From contig JABLXH010000005.1 of assembly GCA_013178155.1 (NCBI GenBank), forward strand, positions 29,293 to 93,292: a stretch of DNA of 64,000 bases, written 5' to 3'. The notes beneath the pieces were generated by a model, which ran no database searches, was not told the DNA's origin, and was given only the letters and a program-made list of their open reading frames with translations. Position numbers and translations under genes: made by a program. This document shows positions 62,131-64,000 of the stretch, one piece after another. Numbering within the stretch: position 1 is the stretch's first letter; the number at the start of each line of letters is the position of its first letter. Origin of the DNA: Armatimonadota bacterium (GTDB taxonomy: Bacteria; Armatimonadota; Zipacnadia; Zipacnadales; UBA11051).

Positions 62131-64000
62131 TCACCACCACACCGAACGCAGGTCGTCGAGCATTTGCCATTCATCGCGCGGGGGGCCAAAGGTCTGTGGC
62201 CCTGCACCGGCGCGGTCTTCGGGGCCTGTCGGGCCCGCGTCCGGCGGGCCGCCGGGGAAGTCCTGGCCAGGCTCCACGGGACCAAAGAGGTCGTCCACAC
62301 CAACCGCCGGCTGTCCCCCGCTGGTGTCGCTGAAGTCTCCAAGACCACTGCGGAAGCCACCGAAGTTGCTGCCAAAGGTGCTGTAGCCCTGGGGCCGACT
62401 GAAGCCTCCATAGCTGCCACTCATGCCATACTGCCCATAGCTGCTATAGCCGCCGCTGCTGAAGGTGCCAAAGGGATTGCTGAAGGCGTTATCGTAGGAA
62501 TCCTGTCGGTTGAAAACGCGCATCTGCTCGAACGTTCCGTAGCCGGTGCCCAGGTTGGTCATACCATAGCCGGTCTGCAGACCTGGCCCGGCGCGATAGC
62601 CGCCGAAGTTGCTGAGTGAGGTGGGGCCGTAGGCCCCCGGCCCGGCATAGGCACTCTCCGACCCAGAGCCGATACTACTACTGAACTGCGTGGACAAGGT
62701 GACCATGAAGTTGTTGGCGATGTAGTTCTGACTCGGAGGGGTCAGGTCAGTGTTGCCATAGCGTGGATCGCTGTTGCCATCAGAGAGGTTGCGGATATAC
62801 CGGTAGCCGACTGTGACATCGGCCAGACGACCCACTCGGCGTCGGTACCCGACATCAACTTGCTGCTTGTTGAAGTTGGCATACCCGCCGTCGTACCTGG
62901 AGGTCTCCGCGCTCAGCACCAGCTCCGAATCCTGGCTCAAGGTGTACGTGATCTGCCCCCGGAGATCGCTTAGGTTGTTGGCCACGATGCGCATCTTCTG
63001 GTTGGACCCAAACCCGCTGTACGTAGGGCTGGTCCCGTTCTGTCTGTTGTAGCTGAGGGCCACACCCCAGGGGCTGTCCGGCAGCCGGTAATTGGCTCCT
63101 ATGGTCAGCATACTGTTATCGACAACCCCGCGCCCCTCCTCAAGGAAGGCCATGCGGTCCTTGCCGAGCGTGGCGTTCAGAGAGAGCTTGTCATTCACCT
63201 GCCAGACGGCAGAGAGGCTCCGTGTGACCTGGTCGCTGTCAGCCAGATACCCCACCGAGCCGCCGCTGGTGTAGCGACGCTTCATGAGAGAGAAGTCCAG
63301 GTTGATCTTGCTGCTGGGGCGGTAGGAAAGAGAGAAGCGGGACCCGTTGTCCTCATAGCGGTTGGTCTCCGTGTCGCCATCGGTACCGCCGTCACCCCCG
63401 CCAGGGTTCAGGGCGGTCCATACCCCCGCCATATAGGTGCCATATGTGTCGCCGCCGTAGTAGCCACTTGAGACGTTGCCTACGGACTCCGTCGTGGTCC
63501 TGTCCCAGCTCAGGTCGATCTTGTCGGACGGGGTCCAGCGCACGAGAAGCTGCGAGGTGTTCGATGACGAACTGTTCGTGGTGCCCAGAGCGTCTGATGT
63601 GTTCCGTCCTCCGCTCAGGCTAAATGATAGCCGGGAGCTTGGCCTGTAGTTCGCGGACCACTGCATCTGGCGTGTCTTGGTGCCTGTGCGGTCTGTGTCG
63701 CTCGTCGCGTCGGCGGACGTGAAGAACTGGTCCGCGTCATACAGACTGAACTGGAGTGAGAACGGCTTTGCGGTCGGGGCATAGTTCAGTTGGTAGGCGG
63801 TGGTCGTGAAGCTGCTGTCGTCGCCTGCACCGCGGCGGTTGCTCATGCTCTGGCGCATGATGGCCAGCGTGGGCCATCCCGGGAAATCGAACCTGAGCTC
63901 CAGATCGTCACGCAAGCTACTGATCTCCAGTCCGCTGACATCGGAATCTTGCGCTGTTCCGGAGCTCAGTGAGCTGTAGCCTCCGCTATAGCCTCCGTAG
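62131..64000 (-). CDS. Outer-membrane beta-barrel protein, truncated by the window edge
   Basis: The reading frame stays open to position 64000, so the start lies outside. At least 622 residues are seen. From about 63915 leftwards it consists of alternating strands with aromatic ends and Ser/Thr/Asp turns (FSLQFSLYDADQFF, LSFSLSGGRNTSD, RFSLSYRPSSKINLDFSLMKRR, LSLNATLGKDRM), as in a large beta-barrel. The C-terminal ~150 residues are low-complexity Gly/Ser/Tyr (GSYGGFSRPQGYSTFGSN). It ends just before the 1008-aa secreted protein gene, so the two are probably co-translated. No TonB plug is visible in this part. Confidence 0.72.
   Translation of the reverse strand, partial: YGGYSGGYSSLSSGTAQDSDVSGLEISSLRDDLELRFDFPGWPTLAIMRQSMSNRRGAGDDSSFTTTAYQLNYAPTAKPFSLQFSLYDADQFFTSADATSDTDRTGTKTRQMQWSANYRPSSRLSFSLSGGRNTSDALGTTNSSSSNTSQLLVRWTPSDKIDLSWDRTTTESVGNVSSGYYGGDTYGTYMAGVWTALNPGGGDGGTDGDTETNRYEDNGSRFSLSYRPSSKINLDFSLMKRRYTSGGSVGYLADSDQVTRSLSAVWQVNDKLSLNATLGKDRMAFLEEGRGVVDNSMLTIGANYRLPDSPWGVALSYNRQNGTSPTYSGFGSNQKMRIVANNLSDLRGQITYTLSQDSELVLSAETSRYDGGYANFNKQQVDVGYRRRVGRLADVTVGYRYIRNLSDGNSDPRYGNTDLTPPSQNYIANNFMVTLSTQFSSSIGSGSESAYAGPGAYGPTSLSNFGGYRAGPGLQTGYGMTNLGTGYGTFEQMRVFNRQDSYDNAFSNPFGTFSSGGYSSYGQYGMSGSYGGFSRPQGYSTFGSNFGGFRSGLGDFSDTSGGQPAVGVDDLFGPVEPGQDFPGGPPDAGPTGPEDRAGAGPQTFGPPRDEWQMLDDLRSVWW

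Overview
The window is GC-rich (roughly 60-65% by eye) bacterial chromosome with no rRNA, insertion sequence, phage gene or CRISPR array. The best taxonomic clue is the prepilin-type protein at 46003-46677: its N-terminal helix runs into an '[16 protein letters not shown]' segment and it ends with an H-X9-DG-type motif, a style typical of Armatimonadota. LptA/LptC-like proteins and an outer-membrane beta-barrel show a diderm envelope. The many secreted glycoside hydrolases, Gfo/Idh/MocA oxidoreductases, a DUF6259 protein and a YfhO protein fit the same phylum. The assignment to Armatimonadota is an inference, not proven.

Layout. (1) 140-7215: carbohydrate block with a DUF4832 protein, a GH5 enzyme and an SGNH hydrolase on +, facing a second SGNH hydrolase and a GH67-N-like glycosidase on -. 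(2) 7234-11696: folate/one-carbon operon on -, folP, 5-formyl-THF cyclo-ligase, folB, a WrbA flavoprotein and fhs, with a clear sigma-A-type promoter before folP; upstream lie an acyl-CoA ligase and an MgtC/DUF4010 membrane protein. (3) 14817-32794: a 1053-aa DUF6259 protein, a glycosidase-like protein overlapping a run of three membrane glycosyltransferase/YfhO genes, two Gfo/Idh/MocA oxidoreductases, an acetylornithine-type aminotransferase, a CDF metal transporter, an IscU scaffold, a GT39-like protein and a UroD-like protein. (4) 32885-35641: a small secreted Arg/Asp-rich repeat protein divergent from an XRE-HTH/TPR regulator that overlaps a small lipoprotein gene. (5) 36658-44950: nine same-strand genes for a largely uncharacterised membrane-associated system: a GlmL/MutL-type ASKHA ATPase, a barrel-sandwich/KOW protein, a DUF6754 protein and several integral membrane proteins. 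I regard this as the main candidate for an undescribed system. (6) 45134-48463: an orphan response regulator, the prepilin-like protein, a lipoprotein with a PEP-CTERM-like tail and initiator tRNA-Met. (7) 48534-54623 on -: RmlD-like reductase, S-adenosylhomocysteinase, a WecA-like/TagA fusion and two PfkB kinases. (8) 54677-64000 on -: envelope run with a beta-barrel protein cut by the window edge, a 1008-aa secreted protein, two carboxypeptidase-regulatory-like lipoproteins, LptC, LptA and a DUF4159 protein.

Working picture: a free-living diderm heterotroph with much sugar and polysaccharide chemistry, tetrahydrofolate-based C1 metabolism with adenosylhomocysteine recycling, and a large stock of uncharacterised envelope proteins. 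All positions were read by eye. Family calls rest on motif recognition without database searches, and start codons were chosen from Shine-Dalgarno spacing and overlaps.
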